Part shown: one piece after another, positions 1-11,970 of the stretch
Numbering within the stretch: position 1 is the first letter of the stretch
Layout of the letters: each line of letters opens with the position of its first letter
Assembly (NCBI RefSeq): GCF_003086295.3
Contig: NC_092038.1
Location: 129,607,518-129,671,517, forward strand
Length of the DNA: 64,000 bases
Source: Arachis hypogaea
Taxonomy: Eukaryota; Streptophyta; Magnoliopsida; Fabales; Fabaceae
Direction: 5' to 3'
Notes under the pieces: model-generated
Told to the model about the DNA's origin: nothing
The model's database searches: none
What the model saw: only the letters and a program-made list of their open reading frames with translations
Program-made: the position numbers and the translations under genes

Positions 1-187
1 GGCCAAGTACCTAAAACTTGTTCATGTGATAATCAACCAGCACCCTTTGCCATTTTTTTGTCTGGATTTATTGGCCTGGAAGGTTGCAAAACGCTTGCTG
101 TCTCTTAAAACAGTGTTAATATGTGAATCGTGAAGCTATGTATACAAGAATAATTATGTAATCGTTTGCTATGTATAATTCGTACAG

Positions 188-1275
188 GTGTTAGAGCTGA
201 TGTGGAGGATCTTATTGCAGAAACATGTGATACCAATATAAACAGATACATATCAGACAAGTCCAGGCTGAAAAACAAAAAATCATTGGCTGAACTTTTT
301 GTTGAATTCCTAAGAAAGGTAGATCATCATCTTCTTCCTGATTTCTGCATTGTCTTTGGTATTGATAAGAGGCATTTGAGACTGTCTCTTTTTTTCCCCA
401 AATTCTTTTAATACCATTGAAAAATATTGCATCTTTTGGTTTGTGACTGATTGTGTGGCTCTGTTTTGTGATTAATTTCCTCAATCTATATGGTACGGCC
501 TTCTAGGCATTAGTCACACTATAGTGATGATTACAGCATGTTGCATGTTCCTGCAGTTTGCTCAGATGGATTCATGGGCATCAAAGATGGGAATTTCACC
601 ACATACTGGACAATGGGAGCAGATAAAGGACAACACGAGATGGTTGCCGAAGACTTATGCGATATTTGTACTACTCTGCTCACTTGAACAATCTTAAACT
701 GTATCATGCATACTTTTTGTAGCTCTAATTTTACTCTCTGCATCTGCATCTGCCTTATGGTTGGTTAGGTTGAGGATCCTTTTGAGCAGCCACAAAATAC
801 TGCAAGATCTGTCAGCAGTGGACATCTACCAAAGATAGCGAAGGCATTTCTAGAGACGTATAGCATACTCATCTCAAAGAGTCAGACTCCAAACTCTCTC
901 CTGATCTACTTGGCACCACCCCATGTGACGAGATACATTACGAAACCTGCTATCCCAAATTATGGTGGTGGTTACCTTCATCCACCTCAGCCTCAAGTTC
1001 CAAGACTTGTACCTGCTATCCCAAATTATGGTGGTGGTTACCTTCATCCACCTCAGCCTCAAGTTCCAAGACTTGTACGGCCACAACCACCCCCACAGCG
1101 TCATCCTCAGCAACTTCCACAGCATCGCATTCAAAATGGCAGTGAAGGATCAAGCTCCAACGGTTCAATTTCAGGTGGCAGTAAAGGATCAAGCTCCAAC
1201 AGTTCAATGTCGAGAGCACTGGCTATGCAGGCACAAAAAAGGCAGCAGATATGGAGGCCAAGGATCATCCAATAG
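188..1275 (+). CDS. HESO1: HESO1-like terminal uridylyltransferase, 3' part
   Basis: Three exons, 188-318, 557-667 and 769-1275, join in frame; the stop is at 1273-1275 and the 5' exons lie left of the window. The product reads TGVRADVEDLIAE, then a Trp-rich stretch (SWASKMG, GQWEQI, RWLPKTYAIF), then VEDPFEQPQNTARSVS. This is the PAP/25A-associated half of non-canonical nucleotidyl transferases and matches Arabidopsis HESO1 best. HESO1 adds U tails to unmethylated miRNAs, siRNAs and RISC 5' cleavage fragments and so marks them for decay (family knowledge). The catalytic Asp triad would be in the missing N-terminal half. After the domain comes a low-complexity tail rich in Pro, Gly, Gln and Ser. 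It includes a 22-residue block present twice and two SSSN-type Ser/Gly repeats. URT1 is the nearest alternative, but the EDPFEQP context and the short tail favour HESO1. Not seen: any polyadenylation signal that can be assigned with confidence. Confidence 0.8.
946..1077 (+). repeat. Exact 66-bp in-frame tandem duplication in the HESO1-like tail
   Basis: Two adjacent copies, 946-1011 and 1012-1077, are identical at every base. Each encodes 22 residues beginning PAIPNYGGGYLHPP. Since 66 is a multiple of three, the frame is kept. Confidence 0.95.
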
Positions 1276-4200
1276 ATGAGTTGGCAGCAAAAAATAGAGT
1301 CTCTAATTACATGTTTCAACACTTGCTTTCCGGTATACAAGTAACTAGTGTCATGTGATTTGTTGTGTTATAAGATAGATTATAGCTACCTTGATATTTT
1401 TTGCCCTCAGGGGATCCAAAAGTGATAAACATTATGAATGTCACTTAAAAACATTTTTTTGGTGGGGAATTAATTGACATTTGATTGCTGGATTATGCTC
1501 AGCTCTATTTTAGAATTTAGACAGCAAGCAGGATAATTAGTTTTACATTTGTTTTGCATTATCAATTTATCGTTATCAAGAAAGATTAAAAAGAAGGAAA
1601 ATGGAAGGATAATTAGCATCAACATCAAAAAGAAAATAATGCGAGGATAATATGTGGTGCTAGTCATACAAGTCACGGGAATAAGAGTGGGTGATTGCCT
1701 GATTGGTAGAGTGAATAAAAACGAGAGAAAAAGGGAAGAGAAATTGAATGATGATAATTATCCTCTTACTACTAATATTAATAAAGATATTTGGTTATTA
1801 ACTTATTACAGTATTTAACAAATTTAGTCATAAATTGTGGGTGGCTGGAACTCTGAAAATCATTTTGGCCCAATAATTCCCTTTAAATAGGAGTGACATC
1901 ACATTACAACTTTTTATTCATAAAACCATAATTTTAGAAACAAATTGACATGAACATTGAACCCCGTGAAATTCATCATTTAGCATCTTTGGGAAGTCAT
2001 TAAGTCATTATTTCATGTTCTTTTCATTGTCTTTTCCCACATCAATTAGACTGGACCAATCAGCTTAACACAAAAATGCATGTCCAAAAGCTAAAATTGG
2101 CTGAGAAATTGAAGTGTAAATGTGGGGAATGAGTAATGCAATAATGACTTAAAAAATATCCCTCCTAATTCCTGTGTTCATTTCAAATAGTAGTTGCAGC
2201 CTCATAAGTCATCACTCATAAGCAGTTAAGCACCATGTAAGTTTGTCATGATTCAAATTATTGCAACATGCATAACCAAGTCCCTTGGGCCCTTTGATTT
2301 CAATATCAAGAAAGATCCATAACTCATATCATGAAACCCAAATTAGGTAAGCTAAGCAGGTTTAAAGAACGTTAATGGTGATTATATATGATTCTAAATG
2401 TCAAACTCTGTGCTTTTTTTCACAAGAAAGATAAAAGTGAAAAAGAATAATATGGGATTCGTAGATGCAACTAGGCCATGGTCTAGACACCAAAAATATA
2501 AAAACTAGTCCATGGCCCAACAATCAAAAGGAGCAATCAGCATCAAATCAAAAGGAAAACTAGTCTATGAAAAAAAAGGAGATCTAGTCTGTCTCAAGAG
2601 AAAAAAGACAGTGATAGAGAGAGAAAAATCTACTCCAGCTAATAGATTGTGACATAAAAAGAGAATTAAAATCTACGTGTCTACCCTTACCAAAAAAAAA
2701 AAAAAAAATCTACGTGTCTACCTTCGATTCAATTTTGTAGATGAGCTTCCATATGTTTGGTTTATTAGTTACACATTGGTTTGTTTGAGGCGAATAACGT
2801 GGTAGAATCTAACAGGCAGGGACACCCAAAAACCTCTTCTTTTTCTTTTAAGAATTTATGCACTCTAAAACGTTGTACACATTCATGTGTAATCACATAT
2901 GTTACCATTCAAATATTATTAGAATTTTACGTTATTTTATCATTACATTAAAATTAAATTTTATTTTAAAAAAATATTATTAGAATTTTTTAAATATGGT
3001 TGAATTTTTTTTTCTGTCAGGTCAAAAATAGATTGTGTCGTATTGATTTAAATTATCACATTTATTTTTTAAATTATGAAAAAAAAGCATCAAAGAAATC
3101 ACTATATGACTATAATTAATTTGAAACTTTTGATGTGTCGAGTTTTTGGCTTGCCAACTCACGTACGGGAGGGAACTATAGCAATGGCATAATAGCAAGT
3201 CAGCAACATCCTCTAAAAGGGACTCCCAACAAAGAACAGTGTACTTGGTATTACTGGCGACTTATTAGACATTGTACTCGCCAAATCGCATTTTTCAAAT
3301 AACAGATGTATGCATTCTATATGATATAAAAACATAAAACCAAAAGTTGTGTGAAAACTACTGTTGTAGATTTTCTACTATGACCTGATATATATTTTAA
3401 TTAGTCCATTCGTGTTTGTAAATAAATAAAAAAATTTAATATACACAAAATTTACTATCATATTTTTTTTATAAATAAATATTTTTTTTATATATGTAAC
3501 AATTATATAAATATATATTTAATTTATTTTTAATATATATTTTATATTTTAACATATATATTCTATACAGAGTTCTATTTAATATCTACTACTTGACCAT
3601 TGTCAATATTTAAAACCAAATACATATTAAGAATCAACATATTTCACCATTCAACTAAAACTTCGATTATATATACATATACATATATATTTTGTTTAAT
3701 TAAGTGATAAAGATAATTTTGTACCAGGCCATCTCATAAATTATCACTTTGAATATTTTCTAGCTAGTCCACACACGATTATCACCATAGTTTAATTAAA
3801 GAATAATTCACTTATACAGAGTGCCTTACTTGGTACAATATGTGGTACTCCTAGAACAATGTTCTACAAATGTCAAATGGCCTTTCAAGTTTCGACCATG
3901 TTAGCTGATAATCACGCAATAATGTCTATCAAAACATGTACCGGCAAACGAGTGGAAATAACTTCAAAAAAGTGAAAAAAACAAATCTCTAATCTCCTTT
4001 GAGATGATAAACTTACGGAATCTTCCCGATCTTTTTAATTACTAGATTTGAAAGAGTCTTCTGTAGATTATCGCTTCAGAAATATTATTTTGAGTCTATT
4101 AAAAATCGATCTCTGCCTCTCTGATGTCTAACGAAGCAGGAATACATATTGCATATAAAAATAAAATAACCTTAGACTGAATTGCGGAGAAAACTCTCTT

Positions 4201-4652
4201 TGATCAATGCTGTACTCGAAAAGAAACGAGAGACTCGAGATAGATAAAGAAAAGAAATAAGCTTCCACAGGTTGGTTATTCATTACCAATCGTTGCATTA
4301 ATTAATCAAAGTAAATATGGGATAAACAAACTTAACTTGAACAAACTACGAACCAAAACAGAATCTATTAGACCCGTAGTGTCAACCGGCTGATTTAGTC
4401 CTTTGCTGACACAAATTTCCCCCCACTAGATATTTTTCCTATAATTTTTGTTCCCTTCACAGTTGACAAGGCTACGATTTAATTTTCTTCCTTACTCGAC
4501 TCAAGAACCTAGCTAAATACTACTATTACATATCACATTCAATAACCAAAATGCCCAACACCCCCACCGTGGTCCTTCGAAAAATGGAGGGTGGCCAATG
4601 GCCATTGAAGTTAAAAGGCCGTTTCATTCATTCATCCATTGGTACCATCATT
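1276..4652. other. Intergenic, no gene seen
   Basis: AT-rich spacer between the HESO1-like 3' end and the 3' end of the phosphatase gene, which converge on each other. It holds poly-A runs and a short direct repeat around 2667-2725 (AATCTACGTGTCTACC twice, separated by poly-A). No coding potential, RNA gene or element with clear ends was found. Confidence 0.6.
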
Positions 4653-6301
4653 TCAATTAACGTTGTCGTTATTGTTGGGATTAGACCGTTGTTGGCCCCT
4701 CCTCAAGTCAACTACCACCACGCTCACATTATCCTCGCTGTGCCTCGCCAGCGCCAGCTTCGTCAGCAGAATGGAAGCATCTGAGCACGCCCTATCGGAT
4801 CCGTCCGCTGCCACCCCACTCCCCGACGGAGACCCCGGCGGCGACGGCAGCTTGTGCGCCTTGAGACACATCCGCACCACCCCGCACGCAGTGTCATTTG
4901 ACACCACGTCCCACAAACCGTCACTCGCAATAATCAAGCACTCATCATCGTGTCTCCTCTCAGTAACGGTCACCTCCGGTTCCGGGATCACGTACGGTTT
5001 CAGATAATTATCCCCTGAAAGAAAACGGAAATCGTTAAATTCTAGAATGTGAACCGCCATGCGACCGTAACGCTAAATAATCATATTAAAACGCATGGTG
5101 CTAACGTGCGCAGTTGTTGCTCAACACTCACCTATGGCTCTAGACATGGCTAGCATCCCAAGCACCCTGGGAACATCCCAATAGATCACGCGCCCTCCTG
5201 CAGCTTGAACCCGGATCAGTTCGTCGGGTCGGTCAGGCTGCAATCAAACGATACGAATAATAGTTAGGCCACGTGTCATGCAAGCGCCAAAGTAACGTTT
5301 CTCTATTTTTATTTTTCTATTTCCCGGGAAAAATAAAATCAAGAAAGTAAGAACGGACCTTGTGATCGGAGGACAGGGGGATGGCCACGCCGTTGCGGCA
5401 GAGCACTGCACGTGAGTCGCCGCAGTTGGAGACAACGATCTTCTCGGAGGTGACGACGGCGACAGCGGCAGTGGATCCGACAGCGTCGCAGTGTGGACTC
5501 TGAAGCTCGCAGCGGCAGGTGGAGGAGTGATTCCCCTTGCTCCAGGTGTGTACGTCGTCGTCCATGCGCAAGAACCCATGCTTCATCACGGATTTCCATT
5601 CCAACTCTTCTTCATCCTTCTTCGCTCCACTGATTTCATCCTTCACAATATCATGCAGCCTCTCCTTGCACAGCGTCGCAACCTGCATACACGAAACCGG
5701 TTTAAGTTAAAACCATAACCAGATCCACTTCTACATTCTACGAGCGTATTTAAGCATCTGAAAATAGAAGCGGCTAAGCTAGAGTGCTTACATGTGAGCA
5801 ACCGTGACCGTCAAACACGCCGAAGTAATGGAACCCTCTGTAACTCTCATCACAGAAAGAAGGACGCACAGTAACCGAATCCTCCATGTCTCGTCTCCTT
5901 CCGCAAACGGAAGTCACGCCGAACTTCGGACACTCTCCATAAACCTTCTCATTTCCCAAACCTCCCGCCGTCGAACCCAACAGAGAAGAAACCTTGGACC
6001 GTTTCGGTTCCGAAACTGTGCCATCTTCGTTGTTAACCAGCTGCTTAGATCCGTCCTCCTTGTTCTGCCCGACAACAAAGGAACCGCGGTTCTTCGCGAC
6101 GTTGCCGCACTCCCTGGGAACCGCGCAAAGATCCATCCTCTGCCGTTTCCGGGAAGCCTCGGGCGCCGCCGCCGTCGCCACGTCGGTCATTAACCTCAAA
6201 GAAAGCAAGTCTAGGCTCCTTCGCCTGGATGGGCGTGGATTTGGCTCGATTGGAGCCGTTGGTTCGCCTTCTCCAACAACACCACAGCAAATACCAGCCA
6301 T
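4653..6301 (-). CDS. AHG3: Clade A protein phosphatase 2C (PP2CA/AHG3-like), ABA co-receptor
   Basis: Four exons on the minus strand, 5792-6301, 5359-5682, 5132-5237 and 4653-5014, give 433 residues with GT-AG introns and no breaks. Residues 1-120 are a divergent N-terminus. The catalytic domain follows: RRRDMED with metal-binding acidic residues at 138-141, FDGHG at 163-167, GDSRAVL from 258, SDGLWD from 344 and DNVSV from 409. W298 in GGRVIYWD is the tryptophan that clade A enzymes insert into the gate of PYR/PYL/RCAR receptors. With the [18 protein letters not shown] stretch it places the protein near Arabidopsis PP2CA/AHG3 rather than ABI1/HAB1. These enzymes keep SnRK2 kinases off until ABA-bound receptors inhibit them (family knowledge). 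An HAI-type member of the same clade is the main alternative. The length fits the family, and ABRE-like sites lie upstream. Confidence 0.93.
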
Positions 6302-6940
6302 TTAAATTTTGAAACTTCAAAAGCGATGAAATTTTGAAATATCGAAGCACAGGAAGAGTAGGATATATATAGAGAAGTAAGAGAGAAGAAAAAAAATTTA
6401 AAATAAAAAAATAGAGTGAATGAAGGAAAGAGAGGGGGGAGAAGGAGCTTTTTCTACCGAAGGGGAAGGGGAGGCCCAAGGTTAGGGAATTCAAGTAGGG
6501 CCCACAGTAAATGGACGGGCAGGGTGCCCGTCACCGTCAAAGAGTAACGCGAAGCGATCTCAGCCGTTGAAGTGATCGAGGTTGGGGTTTGGCAGGGGAA
6601 CACGTGGTAAGGTGGCCTTTTGAAAAAGGGTGTACGTGGCACCAATGATTTGGATCCACGGTAGGTTTAGATGTTTTTTTTCCTTTTCTGACACGCATGT
6701 GGCCCGCTTCTTGTTATTCTCTCTCTCTTTCTTCCAATTCTAATTCGAAAACTATATCACATATCATAGTAGCTTTCAATTTCATCTTTGATTTGATTTG
6801 GTTTGAGTCTTACCCGCAAAATATTTTCCCACTTCGTATTTTTTTTCCTCTTTGTTGGTTAATTTTAGTTTTAGCTCCCTATGCATGCTACTTTTCGGTC
6901 TGTTAGGACACTCGGCTAGAGGATGTCACCACGTGGCTCC
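6302..6940 (-). promoter_or_regulatory. Promoter region of the PP2C gene: TATA box and ABRE/G-box sites
   Basis: Upstream of the minus-strand start codon (6301) there is a TATATATA run at 6364-6371, correctly placed for a core promoter. Three ACGT-core sites follow: CACGTGG at 6601-6607, ACGTGGC at 6634-6640 and CCACGTGGC at 6929-6937. ABRE/G-box sequences are bound by ABF/AREB bZIP factors, and clade A PP2C genes are known to be ABA-induced as feedback. The sites are seen; their function here is inferred. Confidence 0.55.
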
Positions 6941-7373
6941 ATCTTAGGATACGAGATTCCTGTTCGATTCTGGTCTTCACGCCCGCCTCTCCTCCGTTTA
7001 CATAGCACGCGCCTTTAGATTCCGCTTTTGGTCTCTCCCACTCTTATTTTGTCTTCACTCTTCACGGCATTCTGTATTCTTTCTTTTTACTTTTCTTTTA
7101 TATCTTTTTGAATTTTTTTAATTAAAAATTAAAATAAAAAATTATTAAATAAAAATTTAATCAAATTATTTAAATTATTTAATTATTCTCAACCATCAAC
7201 TTTACATAAAATTAATAAAATTAATTGTACTTAAATTTTTATCATTTTTTAAATTCATAACTAACTAAAAAGTAAAAATTGTATTAGTCAAATTATTTTT
7301 TGGATAAAATTGTAAAAAAAAAATTAAAAAAAAAGTAAAAAAAAAAAGAGATTATAAGACTAAAAGACCACGG

Positions 7374-7650
7374 CCAAGTTCAACTACGCCACTCCCACTT
7401 GCCATCACAGTTTGTTAGTTGCTGTGCCAAGAAGGGATTGAGAGAGAGAAAAATAAGAAAGAATAAAAGATATTTTAAAAAATATTTATTGAATTATTAC
7501 ATTTATACTACCATAGCCAAGTTCAACTACGCCACTCCCACTTGCCATCACAGTTTGTTAGTTGCTGTGCCAAGAAGGAATCGAGAGAGAGAAAAATAAG
7601 AAAGAATAAAAGATATTTTAAAAAATATTTATTGAGTTATTACATTTATA
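7374..7650. repeat. 143-bp tandem duplication
   Basis: Two near-identical copies begin at 7374 and 7517 (CCAAGTTCAACTACGCC start, poly-purine GAGAGAGA middle, AT-rich end). Only a few substitutions separate them. No coding content was recognised. Confidence 0.85.
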
Positions 7651-10235
7651 TATTATCTATTCTTTATGCACTTTACTATTAATAAAAAATATAATCTAAA
7701 TAACAGAATGTTTGAATATAAATGTGTGAATTTGTAAATCTAAATGTTTAAATCTTAATGTGTGAATTTGTGAATCTAAATATTTGAATCTGTATTTTTT
7801 GTTTATTATGTGTTATTACATGTATATCGTTATTTTCTGTTCTTACATAAAAATATTGTTACATCTGCATTGCTAGATAGATTTTCTTCAATGTAAGAAC
7901 TTATATGTTACACTTATAATAATGCTTATGTTGATCTTCATAGCTTTGTATCTTGTATTAAAATTGAGGGTAATTTATGTAAGTTAGAATATTCTCTTAT
8001 TTAGTTATATTATATATTAAATAAGATTGGTCATAATTGGATTAGGCATTATGAAACTAAACGTGGGTTGGAGTCCAAATTCTTAATTAGAGGAGAAAAT
8101 GATTTGCACCATCCTTAAAGAATATGAAAAGATAATATCGCAAATTAAAATCTGTATATCTTTCTTCTTAAAACAGTTTATATATAGTTTTGTTGTTTAG
8201 CATAAGACTCGTTTATTCTTCATCTTAATTATATAACTTTAATTTTGATATAATTTTAGAGTGAATTTAGAGTTTATATTGACTATAATCTATTATCTCA
8301 TTTAGTATATTTTTAATTCTTTAGTACATTTTGATCTAATTTTTTTGCATAATCCATTATCTCATTTTTTTTGAGTTTATATTTACTATAAAAAAAATAA
8401 ATAAATCATCTCTTTTAATATGGAGTGTATAAAGTCTACTTATTTGTTAAAGGTTCCATATAATTTGTTTAATTTTTTTATTTTTTTAATATAAGTTCTT
8501 TAAGATAATTTCATAGTAATTATTATCTCTTTTGATTTTAAAATTTGAATCTTAACCTTTAAATCTTTAATGATGATGAAAATATAAAAAATTATAAAGA
8601 ATAAAAATTAAAGATTTTTTTTTATATTTAATGATATAATTTTTTTATTATAATATTAAATTTATAGTAATCAAGTAGTAACTCTTTTTAATTTTAAGTT
8701 ATTTAACATTATATAAATTTTATATTTATATTTTAATTTAAATATAAAATTTTTTATCTTAATTTATATATAAATATATAAAAATTAAAATCTTATTTAA
8801 GTTTTATAAGTGTAAACAGAAGTAAGACAAATATTCACCAAATGAATTAGAATAAAGCAATCTACTATTAACGAATAAAAATAAGACGGATAATAATAGC
8901 GTAAAAAAAAAAAACAAAACAGGTCAAGTAAAACAAAAATTTACCCCCCTATCCGCTCAAGTACCACCTGGAATTCAGTTATTAATAATAATATATAAGA
9001 GAAATAGAATGAATGAAGAAACAAGAGAGATCAAAAAAAAAAAAACTCTTTAATTTAAAAAAATATTTTTAGTTATAATAAAAGAGTGACATATAACATA
9101 TTATTATAATATATTTTAGTTATAAAATTAATAATATATAATAGATGAAACGATATTGATTGTTCTAATTTACTATCTCATTAATTAATAATTACTAAGT
9201 GCTTTCTGTAATCAAACTTTAATTACATATATAGCTTCGCGGTTTCAAGGATTAATAATAAAATTTAATTTTAATGTACTATTCAATATAAAATCACTTT
9301 GTAGGTATATTTAATTATATAATATTATATTAATAAAAAAATTATTTATTATATGAAATATATAAATAATCATCAAAAAAATAATAATTTCAATTATACG
9401 ACTGTATGCATAAAAATTAAACTTTAACAATAAAATGTGAAAAACAAGTAACATAATGCTTGCGGTTAAATTCGACATCAAATCAAATTATTCGAAGCAT
9501 AATCATGCATTCATATGTGATTTATGACATCTATCGATCACTCTCGCCGGCCTTGCTAGAATCAGAATTTTGCGTGGATTTCCTACCTAAAAAAAAAAAT
9601 GGTTGTTTTCACGATGGTTTTGTGGCGCTCTCCTATTGCATGCATGCAGACATGCAGGCATGCAGCCACACCTGTTGGTAAATGTGTGGCCATGTATTCG
9701 ATCTTAAGGAAACCAGCTTAAATTTCTCCCCCATTTTATTTTTCGGTGCAATAATATACATATATATAATGTCTTTATTAAACTCTTAAAATATTTGTTA
9801 AAAATATTTATAAATAGCACACCAATGAAAAAAAAATCAATAATCATACCCAAACAAGTACTAATAATAATGAATGGGCAGAAGGTGATCAAGAGTCAAG
9901 ACAACTCTCATCTAGTTTAAAAATATCTTCCAAAATGCATATTTTAATTATAACTATTTCTTTTTATTGTATTTTAACAATTACTGTTCAAAAAAAATAT
10001 GTTTTTTTTTTCAAAACAAAATGGCGAACATATATCATATAATCTATCGAAATCTATGAAACGTAGATATTTTACTGAAAGAGTATTTTATTATATATAC
10101 AAATTAAAATTGTATACGAAGAGTATAAATTTTTTTTATAATTATTTTTTAATATTTTATTATTATTTAAAATGTGGGTCTTAATTTATCTCAATTTTTT
10201 TTATCGCATAAATAAAAAGATATATAAATTTACAT
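7651..10235. other. AT-rich intergenic DNA, no gene seen
   Basis: Long A/T runs with no gene. The one less AT-rich patch, 9440-9700, has a cluster of GCATGC-type motifs (TGCATGCATGCAGACATGCA at about 9637) that could act as RY elements. No adjoining gene was found. Confidence 0.5.
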
Positions 10236-10245
10236 TTTTATCATA

Positions 10246-10753
10246 GGAGTCACTCAGATAAAGACGCCTAAAACGTCTTTTTTTTAAAGATATTTTTCAA
10301 TAATTAAAATTTAATATATATAATTGATTAAATCATATTATTTTTGTCAAAATTAGGTTAGACAAATTGATTTAACCGAAAAAATGGTGAATTAAATCTT
10401 GAACGGGTCTAAATTAATATTTTTTTTATAAAAAATAACTACAATACCCTTATTATAGAGAATGATTAAAATACTCTTATTATAGAAAAAGAAAGGACTA
10501 AAATTTAGGATTCTCAAAATTAATATATATAATAAAAATATTTTAATCATTTTCTATAATAACGTATTGTAGTAATTTTCTATAAAAAATAATATTAATT
10601 TAGACCAATTCAATATTTTTCGCTCAAATCAATATGTCTAGCCTAATTTTGACAAAAATAATACAATTTAATCGATTATATGTGTTAAATTTTAATTATT
10701 AAAAAACATCTTTATAAAAAGACGTTTTCAGCGTCTTTATCTGAGTGGGTCCC
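10246..10753. mobile_element. Foldback Mutator-type MITE, 508 bp, 10-bp target duplication
   Basis: The whole element is a long imperfect palindrome. The left end, GGAGTCACTCAGATAAAGAC, is mirrored by the right end, GTCTTTATCTGAGTGGGTCCC read inward. It is bordered by TTTTATCATA at 10236-10245 and again at 10754-10763. A 9-11 bp duplication with long inverted repeats and no coding sequence is typical of non-autonomous Mutator-like elements. Confidence 0.85.
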
Positions 10754-11559
10754 TTTTATCATATAATTCATTTTTACCGAATTGTCATATTCACGTGTTA
10801 GATACTATACTTATTAATATTTGTTCGACACCCGTGTGTTATTATATCTAATTGTGTTTTAATTAAAAATAAAAAATAAAATTGAATATATTTAAACACA
10901 CTTAAATATCATCGCATATTAACATGTCTAGTTTTATTCTTAATATGTATTAATGAAATAAATTTAAAAATAATATATATTATTATTTATTAAAATAAAA
11001 GATTTTAAATACTTTATATATTTAAAAAAAAGACGCTAAAAATAATTAGAAAATTATTTTATATTTTAATATAAATAAAATACTAAAATATTATTATAAT
11101 TTATTTAAAAAAATACTTTATATTTTATCTTTAGTATTTTTATCATTTTAAAGTATGTAAATAAAAATGTGAAAATAAACAAACTAAGAACTGTACGCTA
11201 AGCTTTTAATATTTACAATGAAGCATTAAAAAAAATTCAGAAATAACTAAATTGATAAATGGTGAAGCTTTATATGTAATTATATTAATATAAAATTAAT
11301 AATTTAATTAATTTTATTAAATTATCTAATAATTTTTAAATATTAATTTAATATAAAAATAATTACACATAAATTCTTACTTTTATAAATTTTCTTACAA
11401 GACTAAACCCATAAATAAAACGTGATCATCAAAGCAATGAAACACGTCTCTACCCACACTTATGATTAGAACTTTTCTTTTCTTATTTTAAGGGTATGAT
11501 TATTTATTTATTTGTTATTATGCTGATAAACGGATGCCGGAAATAAATGCACCAATGAA

Positions 11560-11970
11560 ACGGATTAAACACCTAAACACCAAGTAATAAAATTAACTTT
11601 TCCCCTACCGTGAGAGGAAGAAGAAAAGAGAAGAGAAGAGCGTGAAGAAGAGGGAGGGGCGATGCGAGTGGAGTTGAGAGGGGGGAGAAGGTTCGCTTTA
11701 GTGTTGGCCGTTCCAGTTGTCCAATGAAAGCGATGTACGTAACAAGCGATATTTCGACACGTGTGGGTCCGCATGTCAAACCCCATTGACGCCTTCCCGA
11801 ATATCTCTCACCTCCTTCACCCCCTCATTATTGCTTTTCGGACGCGTGGCTTCTTCTTACGTCCATGCCCGGCCCCTAACCTCTTCTTCCTAATTACCCT
11901 TTTTTCAACCCAACAGTTCATTCTTCTCTTTTCATTGACACTTCTCTCGCTTATATTTACCAGAGAATAA
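11560..11970. other. GC-richer island resembling a promoter, no coding sequence attached
   Basis: Base composition departs sharply from the surrounding AT desert. A CACGTG core lies at 11759-11764, and pyrimidine-rich tracts typical of plant 5' leaders follow. Short open frames exist on both strands, but none resembles a known protein or leads into spliced coding sequence. It may be a relic promoter, a non-coding transcript start or an unrecognised TE fragment. Confidence 0.3.

Noticed and set aside
6903..6990. tRNA-like A-box and B-box words (CGGCTAGAGG and GTTCGATTC)
   Set aside because: The stems do not pair well enough for a cloverleaf, and no 3' tail or target duplication supports a SINE.
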